A stretch of 64,000 nucleotides of DNA from Gemmatimonadota bacterium. GTDB lineage: Bacteria; Gemmatimonadota; Gemmatimonadetes; Gemmatimonadales; Gemmatimonadaceae. Under the pieces are notes generated by a model. That model ran no database searches, was not told where the DNA came from, and saw only the letters and a list, made by a program, of their open reading frames with translations. The stretch is taken from the NCBI GenBank assembly GCA_003134685.1, contig PLCA01000005.1, positions 558,001-622,000 of the forward strand, written 5' to 3'. Of the stretch, positions 28,609 to 38,051 are shown piece after piece. Made by a program: the position numbers and the translations under genes. Every line of letters starts with the position of its first letter. Position 1 is the first letter of the stretch.

Positions 28609-28792
28609 ATGACTACCGGCCGGGGGCTGTGGGCGGGTCGGCTTGGGGCTCCGTGCTGGCCGTTCCCCTGTGGGACACTATTCAAGTGGTTTGGCGTTAA
28701 TGATTCGCAAACCCCTGCGCCGGCTCGCGCGTACCAAACAGCTCGCCCGCAGCCCACCGCCGACCCGCCATCAGCCCCCGGCCGGTAGTCAT
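28609..28792. repeat. Long inverted repeat between ald and the M16 peptidase gene
   Basis: A 34-bp arm at 28609-28642, beginning ATGACTACCGGCCGGGGGCT, is repeated as its reverse complement at 28759-28792 with two mismatches. The arms enclose 116 bp of GC-rich sequence with weaker internal pairing. The whole 184 bp could fold into one large hairpin in RNA. It carries no gene. It differs in sequence from the other repeat families in the window. Confidence 0.8.
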
Positions 28793-28813
28793 AAGTTGCT
28801 GTTGACCCCGTGC

Positions 28814-30082
28814 TCACGCGGCGACCTTGGGACCCAGGCTCACCAGCGTCTGCTTTTCGGGCTGATAGTAAGTCTTGCAAATAGAGGCGACTGTTTCGGT
28901 GTCGATCGCATCGACCAGCGCCAAAACTTCGTCGAGCGTCCTGTACGGCTCCCCGTAAAGCTCCACCCCGGCGGCCCGATACATCCTCGACGACGGGCTC
29001 TCCAGAGACAGTGTAATCTGACCTTTTAGCTGGCTTTTTCCAGCGGTCAGCTCGTCCTCGCTCAAGCCGTTCGCAGCAAGCTTTTCCATCTCCTCGTTGA
29101 TCGCGTCGACCGCCGCTCGCGCGGTCTCGGGCGTCGTCCCGACGTAAACGCCGTGCACACCAGCGTCCTCGTGAAAGGACTGAAACGAGTAAACGGAGTA
29201 AGCCAGGCCCAGCTCTTCGCGGATGCGCTGAAAGAGGCGCGAGCTCATGCCACCGCCGAACAGCATTCCGACCATGCTCATCGCGTAGCGACGCGGGTCG
29301 CTGTGCTCGAACGCCGGGCTGCCGATCACGATGTGGGTCTGGGCCGTATCACGCTCGAAGTGCACAGCGCTCGGTAATTGCACGATTGGAGCCGGAGACT
29401 TGAGCGCGGGCAGCCCACCACGGGGGATGTCGGCCCAGCCACTCGCTTCCAGCGTCCCGATCAGCGCGTCGTGCTCGACGTTTCCGGCGGCTGCCACCAC
29501 GATCTGCTCGGGATGATACGCTCGCGAGTGAAGGGCCCGCAGATCGGTCTGGTCGAGCCCTCCCACCGTCTCGCGCGTTCCGAGAATGGAGTATCCGTAG
29601 GGATGCTTCCCCCACAGCTGAGCGTTGTGCAGCTCGAAGACGAGATCGTCGGGCGTGTCGTCGACGGTATTGATTTCCTCGAGCACGACCTTACGCTCGA
29701 GCGCGAGATCCGACGGCCGGAGCACGGGGCGAAAGACGAGATCAGCCAGAACATCGGCGGCCTGCGGAAGGTGCTCGTCAAGAACCCTGGCCTGATACGC
29801 CGTGTGCTCGCGAGAGGTGTAGGCGTCGAGCGAGCCGCCCAGCGTCTCGAGCGCGAGCGCGAGATCCCTGGCGCTCCTGGTGGGCGTGCCCTTGAACACC
29901 ATGTGCTCGAGCATGTGCGAGACGCCCATTTTTTCGGGACTCTCGTGGAGGGATGCGGCGCGAACCCACGCCCCCAAAGCGACCGACCGTACTCCCGGCA
30001 TGTGCTCCGAGAGTACGGTCAATCCGTTCCGGAGAACGGTACGTCGCAGGTCAGCTTCGGCGGACTGCGCGGCGAGCGTCAC
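28814..30082 (-). CDS. M16-family zinc peptidase
   Basis: A 422-aa insulinase/processing-peptidase-like protein. The inverted zinc motif HxxEH is HMLEH in GVSHMLEHMVFKGT, with the distal glutamate in LERKVVLEEINTVDD. The C-terminal M16C domain includes SPAFEHSDPRRYAMSMVGMLFGGGMSSRLFQ. The GTG at 30082 overlaps the pnp stop by 4 bp. The pnp-M16 pair is widespread in bacteria (PqqL/YmxG-like). The physiological substrate is unknown. Confidence 0.93.
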   Translation of the reverse strand: MTLAAQSAEADLRRTVLRNGLTVLSEHMPGVRSVALGAWVRAASLHESPEKMGVSHMLEHMVFKGTPTRSARDLALALETLGGSLDAYTSREHTAYQARVLDEHLPQAADVLADLVFRPVLRPSDLALERKVVLEEINTVDDTPDDLVFELHNAQLWGKHPYGYSILGTRETVGGLDQTDLRALHSRAYHPEQIVVAAAGNVEHDALIGTLEASGWADIPRGGLPALKSPAPIVQLPSAVHFERDTAQTHIVIGSPAFEHSDPRRYAMSMVGMLFGGGMSSRLFQRIREELGLAYSVYSFQSFHEDAGVHGVYVGTTPETARAAVDAINEEMEKLAANGLSEDELTAGKSQLKGQITLSLESPSSRMYRAAGVELYGEPYRTLDEVLALVDAIDTETVASICKTYYQPEKQTLVSLGPKVAA

Positions 30083-32331
30083 CCGCGCGAACGTCCCCCA
30101 CTGCCACCGCGCGATCCACTGCGGGGACGGCGGGGCCTGTCGCCACGATCCGATGAGCCGCCTTCGGATCCTTCGCTTCCCCCTTCATTCTCCGCGCCGA
30201 CGCCAGCGAGGTGTCCTTCACCGCCGCCGGAGGAGGAGGATTGGTCTCCTTCGGGCTTAGGTGAAAGTGCCTTCATCGAGAGGCGCAGGCGTCCACGCTC
30301 ATCGCGCTCGAGAAGCTTGACCTTGACGCGGTCACCCTTCTTCACGACGTCTTCCGTCTTCTCGGTGCGGCCGTGCTTGAGCTCGGAGATGTGAACCAGA
30401 CCTTCGGTGCCCGGCATGATCTCGACGAACGCGCCGAACGCGGTCGTGCTCTTGACGGTTCCTTCGTACGTGTCGCCAATGATCGGCTCCGCGGTGAGAG
30501 CCTGGATCATCTGACGCGCTCTTTCCATCGCCTCGCCGCCAACAGCGGCGATCGTGACCAAGCCAGCGTCGTCCACCGTGATCTCGGCGCCCGTCTCTTC
30601 CTGGATGCCGCGGATCGTCTTCCCCTTGGGGCCGATGAGATCGCCGATCTTCTCGGGGCTGATGTTCATCGTCACGATGCGCGGAGCGTACGGCGACAGA
30701 TCCGCGCGCGGCTGCGCCAGTGCCTTCGACATCTCTCCGAGAATGTGAAGTCTTCCTTCGCGCGCCTGCGCCATGGCTTCCTTCACGATCTGGAGATCGA
30801 GCCCTTCGACCTTGATGTCCATCTGGATCGAAGTGATTCCCTGCGCGGTTCCGGCGACCTTGAAGTCCATGTCGCCCAGATGATCCTCGGTGCCGAGGAT
30901 GTCTGTGAGGATCGCGTACTTGCTGCCTTCCTTGATGAGACCCATCGCCACGCCGGCGACGGCGGAGCGGAGCGGAACACCGGCATCGAAGAGAGCCAGT
31001 GAGCCACCACAGACCGACGCCATCGACGACGATCCATTCGACTCGAGAATGTCGGACACGATGCGGATCGTGTACGGGAACTCCTCGAACGCCGGCAGCA
31101 CGCCCTGGAGCGCGCGCTCGGCCAGGTTTCCGTGGCCGATCTCGCGACGGCTGGTGCCGCGCATCGGTCTCACTTCTCCGGTCGAGAACGGCGGGAAGTT
31201 GTAGTGGAGCATGAACGACTTGGTCGTCTCGCCTGCATCGTCGATGCTGTCGAGGCGCTGCACATCGTTCGCTGTGCCGAGCGTGACGGCGACGAGCGCC
31301 TGTGTCTGCCCGCGAGTGAATAGCGCCGAACCGTGAGCGCGCGGCAACACCGGGGTGTCGATCGTGATGGCCCGCACATCCTTCGTGCCGCGGCCGTCAA
31401 CTCGCTTGCCCGTATCCAGAACCTGCGACCGGAGCGCGTGGTACTCGGTGTCCTCGACGAGCGCCTTGACGTCCTTCGAGTTGTCCGGGAATTCAACGAT
31501 CAGCTGCTCGATCGCCTGCTTCTTCACCAGCTCTACGGCTTCGATGCGGGTGTGCTTCTCCTTCTGGTTGATCGCTTCGGCGATTTTTCCCTTCGCCAGC
31601 TCGTCAACACGGGCTTTGACAGCGGAGGGGGCCTCGACCTTCTTCCACGCCATTTTCGGAGCGCGGTTCTGGGCGAGCATCTCTTCCTGAATCGCGATCA
31701 GCTCCTGCACGCCGCGCTGACCAACTGTTAGCGCCTCGAGCATGTCGGCTTCGGTGACCTCGAGCGCTCCGCCTTCGACCATCATGATCGAGTCCTTCGA
31801 AGCGGCGAGGACGACGTCCATGTCGCTATACGGGAGCTGCTGGAATGTCGGGTTGAGGATCCACTTTTCCTGGACCCTGCCGACGCGCACGCCGGCGATT
31901 GGGCCCATGAATGGAATCTTCGACGAGTTGATCGCGTACGACGCGGCCACGAGCGCCATCACGTCAGCGTCGTTCTCCTGGTCGGCCGAGATAACGTAGA
32001 TGAAGACCTGGACTTCGTTCTTGAAGCCTTCCGGGAATAGCGGGCGGATCGATCTGTCGATGATTCGCGCCTTGAGGATTTCCGGATCGGAAGGCCGACC
32101 TTCGCGCTTGATGAAGCCGCCGGGAATCTTGCCCGCGGCGTAGGCTTTGTCCTTGTACTCTACGAGTAGCGGGAAAAACGGAAGGGGACTTTCGGTGTCA
32201 CTGACTGTCGCCGCGGCGAGGACCATCGTGTCGCCGAACTGGACAAGTGCTGATCCTGCGGCCTGCTTCGCCATGCGGCCTGTCTCGATGACGAGGCGTC
32301 TGCCGGCGAACGTTCTTTCGATGCGTTGCAT
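30079..32331 (-). CDS. pnp: Polynucleotide phosphorylase
   Basis: A 750-aa phosphorolytic 3'-5' exoribonuclease. It has two RNase PH domains (first near FAGRRLVIETGRMAKQAAGSA, second with TRGQTQALVAVTLG and GTSRREIGHGNLAERAL), then a KH domain (IGDLIGPKGKTIRGIQEETGA) and an S1 domain (YEGTVKSTTAFGAFVEIMPG). A low-complexity Gly/Ser/Arg tail follows. The ATG at 32331 is chosen over an upstream frame because it begins the conserved MQRIERTFAGR. It is probably co-transcribed with rpsO, as in many bacteria. Confidence 0.97.
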   Translation of the reverse strand: MQRIERTFAGRRLVIETGRMAKQAAGSALVQFGDTMVLAAATVSDTESPLPFFPLLVEYKDKAYAAGKIPGGFIKREGRPSDPEILKARIIDRSIRPLFPEGFKNEVQVFIYVISADQENDADVMALVAASYAINSSKIPFMGPIAGVRVGRVQEKWILNPTFQQLPYSDMDVVLAASKDSIMMVEGGALEVTEADMLEALTVGQRGVQELIAIQEEMLAQNRAPKMAWKKVEAPSAVKARVDELAKGKIAEAINQKEKHTRIEAVELVKKQAIEQLIVEFPDNSKDVKALVEDTEYHALRSQVLDTGKRVDGRGTKDVRAITIDTPVLPRAHGSALFTRGQTQALVAVTLGTANDVQRLDSIDDAGETTKSFMLHYNFPPFSTGEVRPMRGTSRREIGHGNLAERALQGVLPAFEEFPYTIRIVSDILESNGSSSMASVCGGSLALFDAGVPLRSAVAGVAMGLIKEGSKYAILTDILGTEDHLGDMDFKVAGTAQGITSIQMDIKVEGLDLQIVKEAMAQAREGRLHILGEMSKALAQPRADLSPYAPRIVTMNISPEKIGDLIGPKGKTIRGIQEETGAEITVDDAGLVTIAAVGGEAMERARQMIQALTAEPIIGDTYEGTVKSTTAFGAFVEIMPGTEGLVHISELKHGRTEKTEDVVKKGDRVKVKLLERDERGRLRLSMKALSPKPEGDQSSSSGGGEGHLAGVGAENEGGSEGSEGGSSDRGDRPRRPRSGSRGGSGGRSRG

Positions 32332-32411
32332 AATGTTGTGTTGTTTTCGCTTGTGTAGCACAAACCGCGCGGACGCCATTGTGCGCCGCGCGGTGAGATC
32401 AAAGAGTCAGG

Positions 32412-32672
32412 CTAGTATCGGAGTCCAAGGTCCGCGATGATCTTGCGGTAGCCTTCGAGGTCGGTACGCCTCAGGTAATCGAGGAGACGGCGCCGTTTTC
32501 CAACCATCTTGAGCAGCCCGCGACGGCTGTGGTGATCCTTCGCGTGGGTGCGGAAGTGGTCGGTGAGATAGTTGATTCTCGCGGTGAGAAGCGCGACCTG
32601 AACTGTGCTCGAGCCGCTGTCGTCTTTGTGGGTGCGGTACTTCTCTACGGTGGGTGTCTTCTCGAATGCCAT
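32412..32672 (-). CDS. rpsO: 30S ribosomal protein S15
   Basis: An 86-aa protein of normal length, binding 16S rRNA in the platform. The signature [34 protein letters not shown] is complete. Its promoter is visible at 32745-32773, about 75 bp upstream of the start. The rpsO-pnp order is conserved. Confidence 0.98.
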   Translation of the reverse strand: MAFEKTPTVEKYRTHKDDSGSSTVQVALLTARINYLTDHFRTHAKDHHSRRGLLKMVGKRRRLLDYLRRTDLEGYRKIIADLGLRY

Positions 32673-32744
32673 TATTTGGATTTGATCTCGCGCCCGCTCA
32701 TTTGCGGACGCCTGTATCTGGTTCTTAAATCGCTGTAGCCTTGT

Positions 32745-32773
32745 AACTTAGCGGGCAAAGGGAGGCAAGACAA
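32745..32773 (-). promoter_or_regulatory. Predicted rpsO promoter
   Basis: On the minus strand, TTGTCT (32773-32768), a 17-bp spacer ending in TTTGCCCGC and TAAGTT (32750-32745). The rpsU promoter at 60.6 kb has the same -10 and nearly the same spacer end. Confidence 0.65.
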
Positions 32774-32892
32774 GGCACCGGTCCCCACTTGCGCTCGGCG
32801 ACCGCGGCAATCGCTGTGACCCCGGAACGGAATGGTGGTTATTCCCCGTTGCCCAGGGCGCCCTCCGGTTCCGAAATCCCGGCTGGGGCGTC

Positions 32893-33399
32893 TTGAGAGC
32901 GACCCTTCACCCGGAGTCCGGATTGTTTTTACGAGGAGCCGCGCTCTTCGGCCTGTTGTCCCTGGCGCACCCGTTTCCAGCGCAAACGCTGCTCGACGGC
33001 AGTGCCCAGCCTTGCGCGGATGTAAAGGAGACGACGTCCGGCGTGCCCGGCGTTCACGTCTACGCGTTCAATGCAAGGAAAATTCCGGCGATCCGCAGGT
33101 CGCTATTCGTGCTCGACAGCCTCGACTGGGAGAGCGGTGACCCTGACGCGATACGCGCTGCCTCCAGGGAGTATGATCGACTCCTGTCGCTCGTGAGAAA
33201 TGCTCGTACGCTCGGATATGCAACCAGTAACGGAAATGGCGATTTCGAGATCACGGTAACCCAGACAGACTCGGTGCTTGTCTTTGGTGAAGCCAAATGG
33301 CCGGGCGAACCGTTCTACTATTCAAGCAAAGTGGTTGGCGCGACTGGACAGGAAGAAGTGAGAGTAGTTCTGCTCATGTGCAGCCAGCAGCTGCTCTAG
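32893..33399 (+). CDS. Small secreted protein, carboxypeptidase-regulatory-like fold
   Basis: A 168-aa protein on the strand opposite to its neighbours. It probably has a signal peptide (LFLRGAALFGLLSLAHPFPAQ). The start may be TTG at 32893 or 32923; no good ribosome site decides. The mature part has the pattern VPGVHVYAFNA ... GYATSNGNGDFEITVTQTDSVLVFGEA, like the Ig-like carboxypeptidase-regulatory domains that occur in bacterial surface proteins. No catalytic residues are apparent. Its stop codon shares a CTAG tetranucleotide with the xseA stop on the other strand. Confidence 0.55.
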   Translation: MRATLHPESGLFLRGAALFGLLSLAHPFPAQTLLDGSAQPCADVKETTSGVPGVHVYAFNARKIPAIRRSLFVLDSLDWESGDPDAIRAASREYDRLLSLVRNARTLGYATSNGNGDFEITVTQTDSVLVFGEAKWPGEPFYYSSKVVGATGQEEVRVVLLMCSQQLL

Positions 33400-34616
33400 C
33401 TATCGCGGACGGGCGCGGAGTCCAGGTTTTCATCAACCACCACCTTTTCGCTCCTGGCGCTAATCCGCCCATCGCGAAGCAGAAGCTTGAACTCGAGGCC
33501 GGGTGAGAACTGGCGCGCTGAAGTGAGTGCGCGTCCCTGCTCATCACGCGCAACCGCATAGCCGCGCGAAAGCGTCGCGAGCGGGCTCAGCGCATTGAGC
33601 CGCGCCGCGGACGTGCCGAGCAACGCCCTCTTGCGAGTCACGATTCGTGTGGACGATTGCGCGACTGAGCGCGCCAGTCGGCCGAGATGGTGGCGAGCGT
33701 ACTGAATCCTCCCCACCAGCGCGTCGGAGAGATTTCGTTTCGCCAGCGACAATGTCTTGTTCACCTCGTCGCGCGAAGCGCATGCGGCAGCAGCCGCGGC
33801 AGAGGGCGTCGGCGCTCGCAGGTCGGCGACGGCGTCGCAGATCGTGATATCTACCTCGTGCCCAACGGCGGAGATCACCGGAACGGGGGACGCCACGACG
33901 GCGCGCGCGACGCGCTCGTCGTTGAACGCCCACAGATCTTCCTTGCTGCCACCGCCTCGTCCGACGATCACGACGTCGGCTTTTCCCCAGCGCGATACTC
34001 GCCTGAGAGCGGCCGCAATTTCCAGCTCTGCGCCATCGCCCTGAACCCTGGTCGGACACAGAACGAGGCGGGCGCCGAGATTCCGCTTCCTCATTACCGC
34101 CACGATGTCTCTGAGCGCGGCACCGTCGGGACTCGTCACCACGGCTACGATTCTCGGAAAATGTGGAATCGCGCGCTTGCGCGCTTCGTCGAGCAACCCC
34201 TCGCGACGCAGCTTCGCCAGCGTTACTTCCATCGCCTTTCGCCACAGCCCGTCACCCTCGGCGTCGATGCGTGTGACCTTGAGCTGGAGATCCGTGCGCG
34301 CAGTATAGACGGTCATCTGCCCGAACAGCACCACCTGCATTCCATCATCGGGCGGCGCCGGCATGCGATGCTGATCACCAGACCAGACGACGCAGCGAAT
34401 CTGAGCAGCCCGGTCGCGCAGGCTGAAATACCAGTGTCCGTTCCGGTGCTGCTTGAAGTCGCTGATCTCGCCGCGGACCCAGACTGGGCGCAGGCGTGAT
34501 TCGATCACCTCGCGCGTCACGAGCGCGAGGTCCCCCACCGACAACGGATTGTCCGCCGCGCTGCCGGGTGGGACTGCGCGCGGAGACGCGAAGAGATCGA
34601 AGGGAACTGCTTTCAT
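33396..34616 (-). CDS. xseA: Exodeoxyribonuclease VII large subunit
   Basis: A 406-aa subunit of the single-strand-specific exonuclease VII. An N-terminal OB domain ([24 protein letters not shown]) is followed by the catalytic domain with [33 protein letters not shown] and [16 protein letters not shown], and the C-terminal coiled-coil ends in [13 protein letters not shown]. The small subunit gene xseB is not next to it in this window. The start overlaps folD by 4 bp. Confidence 0.95.
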   Translation of the reverse strand: MKAVPFDLFASPRAVPPGSAADNPLSVGDLALVTREVIESRLRPVWVRGEISDFKQHRNGHWYFSLRDRAAQIRCVVWSGDQHRMPAPPDDGMQVVLFGQMTVYTARTDLQLKVTRIDAEGDGLWRKAMEVTLAKLRREGLLDEARKRAIPHFPRIVAVVTSPDGAALRDIVAVMRKRNLGARLVLCPTRVQGDGAELEIAAALRRVSRWGKADVVIVGRGGGSKEDLWAFNDERVARAVVASPVPVISAVGHEVDITICDAVADLRAPTPSAAAAAACASRDEVNKTLSLAKRNLSDALVGRIQYARHHLGRLARSVAQSSTRIVTRKRALLGTSAARLNALSPLATLSRGYAVARDEQGRALTSARQFSPGLEFKLLLRDGRISARSEKVVVDENLDSAPVRDS

Positions 34617-35497
34617 CGGGCCGTCATCTCGGCGGCGCGAACCGTGTTCGACATCAGCATCGCGATCGTCATCGGTCCAACACCGCCCGGAACCGGGGTG
34701 ATCTTGGACGCCACCTCCCGAACGGACTCGAAATCGACGTCGCCGACGAGCTTCGTTCCACTCTTGGACCGCGCATCAGCGACGCGATTCGTTCCGACGT
34801 CGATCACGACCGCGCCCGGCTTCACCATGTCGGCCGTGACCATGCGCGGGCGCCCAGCGGCGACGATCAGAATGTCGGCGGCTCGCGTGTGTGATTTGAG
34901 ATCCGCCGTATGACGGTGACAGACGGTCACGGTGCAGTTCGCGTTCTCATTGTCCTGCATCATCAACGCGGCCATCGGCTTGCCCACGATGTTGCTGCGC
35001 CCGATCACCACGCAGCTCTTCCCCGGCGTTTTCACGCCTGACTCTTTCAGCAGCACCTGGATTCCCGCCGGCGTGCAGGAAATGAATCCGTCGCGCTCAC
35101 CGATCAGCATCTTTCCGACATTGACGGGATGAAATCCATCCACGTCCTTGGCCGGGTTGATCCTTCTGATCACGGCGTCGGGGTCTATCTGCTTCGGGAG
35201 CGGCATCTGTATCAATATGCCGTGGATTTTGGGATCGGCATTGAGGGCGTCGACGCGGCTCAACAGGTCGGCCTGCGAGGTGTCGGCGGGCAACCGCACG
35301 TTGAGACTGTACATGCCCGCTTCCTCGGCCGCCTTCGCCTTTGCGCTCGTATAGACGGCGCTCGCGGGGTCGTCCCCAACCATCACGACGGCGAGGCCGG
35401 GCCTCACTCCCCGCGCTACGAGTTTCTTTGCCCGTTCCGCCGCATCCGCCCGGACCCTTTTCGCGATCGCCCGGCCATCGATCAGCTCAGCGGGCAA
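34613..35497 (-). CDS. folD: Methylenetetrahydrofolate dehydrogenase / cyclohydrolase
   Basis: A 294-aa bifunctional folate enzyme supplying 10-formyl-THF. The catalytic lysine motif is [16 protein letters not shown]. The family signatures [40 protein letters not shown] and [14 protein letters not shown] are all present. The start overlaps rny by 11 bp and the stop overlaps xseA by 4 bp, a compact folD-xseA arrangement seen in many bacteria. Confidence 0.96.
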   Translation of the reverse strand: MPAELIDGRAIAKRVRADAAERAKKLVARGVRPGLAVVMVGDDPASAVYTSAKAKAAEEAGMYSLNVRLPADTSQADLLSRVDALNADPKIHGILIQMPLPKQIDPDAVIRRINPAKDVDGFHPVNVGKMLIGERDGFISCTPAGIQVLLKESGVKTPGKSCVVIGRSNIVGKPMAALMMQDNENANCTVTVCHRHTADLKSHTRAADILIVAAGRPRMVTADMVKPGAVVIDVGTNRVADARSKSGTKLVGDVDFESVREVASKITPVPGGVGPMTIAMLMSNTVRAAEMTAR

Positions 35498-37076
35498 AGT
35501 CCACTGCTCTCGTCTCCCGGATCAGCACGACCTTGATCTGTCCCGGGTACTGGAGCTCGGCCTCGATGCGACGAGCAATCTCCTCGGTCAGCGTTGCCAT
35601 GCGCGGATCGTCGACCTCCTCCGGCACCACGATCACGCGGACCTCGCGGCCGGCCTGAATGGCGAACACCTTCTCGATTCCACGGTAGCTCGCCGCAATC
35701 TTCTCGAGACCCTCGAGCCGCTTGACGTAGGTCTCGAACGCCTCGCGTCGAGCACCAGGCCGGGCGCCGGAGATCGCATCGGCTGCCTGCACCAGCACCG
35801 AGATCTCGCTCTCGTGGGGCACGTCGTCGTGGTGGGCGGCAATGCAGTTGACGACGATCGGGTTCTCCCCGTACTTGGTCGCCATCTCGACTCCCAGCTG
35901 AACGTGAGTCCCTTCGTGCTCGTGGGTCAGCACCTTGCCCACGTCATGAAGCAATGCGCCCCTGCGGGCCATCGGAACATCGAGCCCCAGCTCGGCGGCC
36001 ATGATTCCGGCCAACCAGGCGACCTCCTTCGAGTGGTTCAGAATGTTCTGGCCGTAGCTGGTGCGCCAGCGCATGCGCCCGATCAGCTTCACCAGCTCCG
36101 GATTCAGTCCGTGGACGCCAGTCTCGTATGCCGCCTGCTCACCCGTCTCGACGATCGATGCGTCGACTTCCAGCCTCGACTTGTTGACGACTTCTTCGAT
36201 GCGTCCGGGGTGGATGCGCCCGTCGGCGACCAGCTTCTCAAGGGAAAGCCGCGCGATCTCGCGGCGTATCGGGTCGAAGCACGACACCACTACGGTGTCC
36301 GGCGTGTCGTCGATGATCACGTCCACTCCGGTGGCGAGCTCGAACGCGCGAATGTTCCTGCCCTCGCGGCCGATGATTCGCCCCTTCATCTCGTCGTTGG
36401 GAAGCGAGACGGCTGATACCGTGGCCTCCACGCTCTGTTCGGCCGCGATTCTCTGGATCGCCAGCGCGATGATCTTCTTCGCCTCGCGCTCGGCGTTTCG
36501 TTTGGCGGACTCGCGGATCTCGCGGATCTTGTTTGCCGCGTCGGCCTGCGCCTCCTCCTCCATGCGATGCATCAGCTCCGCCTTCGCGTCGGCGGCGGAG
36601 ATTCCGGCGAGCTGCTCCAGCCGGCGCCGTTCCTCGCCCAGCATCTTGTCCAGCTCCTGCTCGCGGTCGGCCAGTGTTTTTTCGCGGTTGCCGAGGGTCT
36701 CGGTGCGTCGCGTTGTCTCGCGCTCGCGCTGCTCCAGGAGGTCGTACTTGCGATTGAGCTGGCCTTCCTTTTCGTCGACCTTGCGTTCCTCGCGCTCGAT
36801 TTCCTCGCGCCGGGAGCGCATCTCGACCTCCCATTCCTCCCGGAGCTTCATCACCTCTTCCTTGCCACTGAGGATGGCGGTCTTGCGAAGGCTCTCAGCC
36901 TCGCGCTCCGCGTCGCCAACGATTCTCTTGGCGGTCTCCTCAGCGGTCGCGCGCGCCTGCTGCTGGCGCCGGAGCTCAGTCTTAACACCCAACTTCCTGC
37001 CAACAAAGAAAAAAACCGCGCCGGCAATTGCAAACAGAAGTATGCCAGCTACGGCTAACCAAGCTGTGTTCGTCAT
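35487..37076 (-). CDS. rny: Ribonuclease Y
   Basis: A 529-aa membrane-anchored endoribonuclease that initiates mRNA decay. It has an N-terminal transmembrane helix ([21 protein letters not shown]), then a long charged coiled coil to about residue 200, a KH domain ([21 protein letters not shown]) and an HD phosphohydrolase domain ([20 protein letters not shown]). The ATG at 37076 starts the membrane helix directly; 12 upstream codons in the longer frame look non-coding. It follows a candidate 6S RNA. Confidence 0.96.
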   Translation of the reverse strand: MTNTAWLAVAGILLFAIAGAVFFFVGRKLGVKTELRRQQQARATAEETAKRIVGDAEREAESLRKTAILSGKEEVMKLREEWEVEMRSRREEIEREERKVDEKEGQLNRKYDLLEQRERETTRRTETLGNREKTLADREQELDKMLGEERRRLEQLAGISAADAKAELMHRMEEEAQADAANKIREIRESAKRNAEREAKKIIALAIQRIAAEQSVEATVSAVSLPNDEMKGRIIGREGRNIRAFELATGVDVIIDDTPDTVVVSCFDPIRREIARLSLEKLVADGRIHPGRIEEVVNKSRLEVDASIVETGEQAAYETGVHGLNPELVKLIGRMRWRTSYGQNILNHSKEVAWLAGIMAAELGLDVPMARRGALLHDVGKVLTHEHEGTHVQLGVEMATKYGENPIVVNCIAAHHDDVPHESEISVLVQAADAISGARPGARREAFETYVKRLEGLEKIAASYRGIEKVFAIQAGREVRVIVVPEEVDDPRMATLTEEIARRIEAELQYPGQIKVVLIRETRAVDFAR

Positions 37077-37233
37077 GTCGTCGGATCTATGTTGGGCCCG
37101 CGGCAACGCCACAGGCGGCCCCTAACGCGCCGGAAAGTCGTCGCGTAGTTGAGTTAAACTAATGTCGGTTCTCGGTTTGGGCGAGAGGAAAGTGTTTGGT
37201 CTGGGGGCTATCCGGCTCGCTGACATCCACAAA

Positions 37234-37431
37234 ACCAAAGCAGGGGGCTCTCAGCCTCGCAGCCAGATCGCTCGGAGCTTTTCCGTCGGCGTATGGAGCT
37301 GCGGAGTCGGGATTGTAACGGACTCATTGAGATTTCGAGGATGCGCGCGATGCTGGTCCGCCCGCATCTCCGCGCCAGTTATGAAGGCTCCCAGCGATTC
37401 GGCTGCAAAGCCTTCAGCCCCCTGCTTCGGT
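37234..37431 (-). ncRNA. Candidate 6S RNA (long hairpin downstream of zapA)
   Basis: The 385-bp space between zapA and rny has no credible gene but folds almost completely on itself. ACCGAAGCAGGGGGCT (from 37431 down) pairs with AGCCCCCTGCTTTGGT at the other end, interrupted by small internal loops. GCAGCC, ATCGCT and GGAGC also pair, followed by inner helices GGCG/CGCC, GGAG/CTCC and TGCGG/CCGCA. The 198-nt length and single long interrupted rod match 6S RNA, which mimics an open promoter to bind RNA polymerase. In proteobacteria ssrS also lies next to zapA. Strand is inferred from that synteny. It could instead be another palindromic repeat. Confidence 0.5.
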
Positions 37432-37461
37432 ATTGTAGATACCGGCTGTGCTGCGAGACGC

Positions 37462-37758
37462 TTACTCTTTCCTTTTCGCCGGTGGGAGCCAGGGCCTGAT
37501 CTCCGCGCCCAGCCGCTTCATGGAGCCCGCGAGGTCCTCGCCCGCTTCGCGGGCATCGAAGAGCTCGTCAGTGATGCTGAGCGCGGCCAGGATCGCGCCC
37601 TTCTGGGCCTCGACGATGTTGCCAGCGCGCATCGTCTCACGGATGACGTTGTCCACGTGCTCGGCCACGGCGCGCGTGCGCTCGGGGCTCGCATCGCTCC
37701 TGATGGAATACTCGTCGCCGAGGATTGTGACGCGGACGACATTCTTTTTCGTGGTCAA
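37462..37758 (-). CDS. zapA: Cell division protein ZapA
   Basis: A 98-aa protein that bundles FtsZ. The N-terminal beta-hairpin (VRVTILGDEYSIRSDASPER) and the long helix AVAEHVDNVIRETM ... AILAALSITDELFDA match the family at normal length. The ATG overlaps the stop of the coiled-coil gene upstream by 4 bp. It is the last protein gene before the 6S-like RNA. Confidence 0.92.
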   Translation of the reverse strand: MTTKKNVVRVTILGDEYSIRSDASPERTRAVAEHVDNVIRETMRAGNIVEAQKGAILAALSITDELFDAREAGEDLAGSMKRLGAEIRPWLPPAKRKE

Positions 37759-38051
37759 CGCGCCCCCGCCACATCATGCTGTTGGCGCAGAAAGCGAACG
37801 CGGTCGATCATCTGCTGGGTCCGGGCGCGCGCCGCATCGAGCCGGCTCGTGAGTCCGGCGTTCTCCGTCTCAAGAAATTGAACGCGCTCCGGGGACACTA
37901 CTCCCTTCACGCCGGTGGACTCGAGGCTCTTGATACGCGCCTCCGCTTGCAGCGCACGGCGGCGGAACGAGGCGAGCTCGTCACCGAGATGCTTCACCAG
38001 CTGCTCCAGCTCCGCGAATGCGGCTACTTCAGGCCGTACGCTGTCGGACAC
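37755..38051 (-). CDS. Small coiled-coil protein of unknown function
   Basis: A 98-aa protein starting with GTG at 38051, overlapping the pheT stop by 23 bp and zapA by 4 bp. Heptad-like helices (ELEQLVKHLGDELASFRRRALQAEARIKSLE and FLETENAGLTSRLDAARARTQQMIDRVRFLRQQ) cover most of its length. No enzymatic motif is seen. Size, coiled-coil character and coupling to zapA make a ZapB-like or other divisome role attractive, but this is inference from context. Confidence 0.7.
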   Translation of the reverse strand: MSDSVRPEVAAFAELEQLVKHLGDELASFRRRALQAEARIKSLESTGVKGVVSPERVQFLETENAGLTSRLDAARARTQQMIDRVRFLRQQHDVAGAR

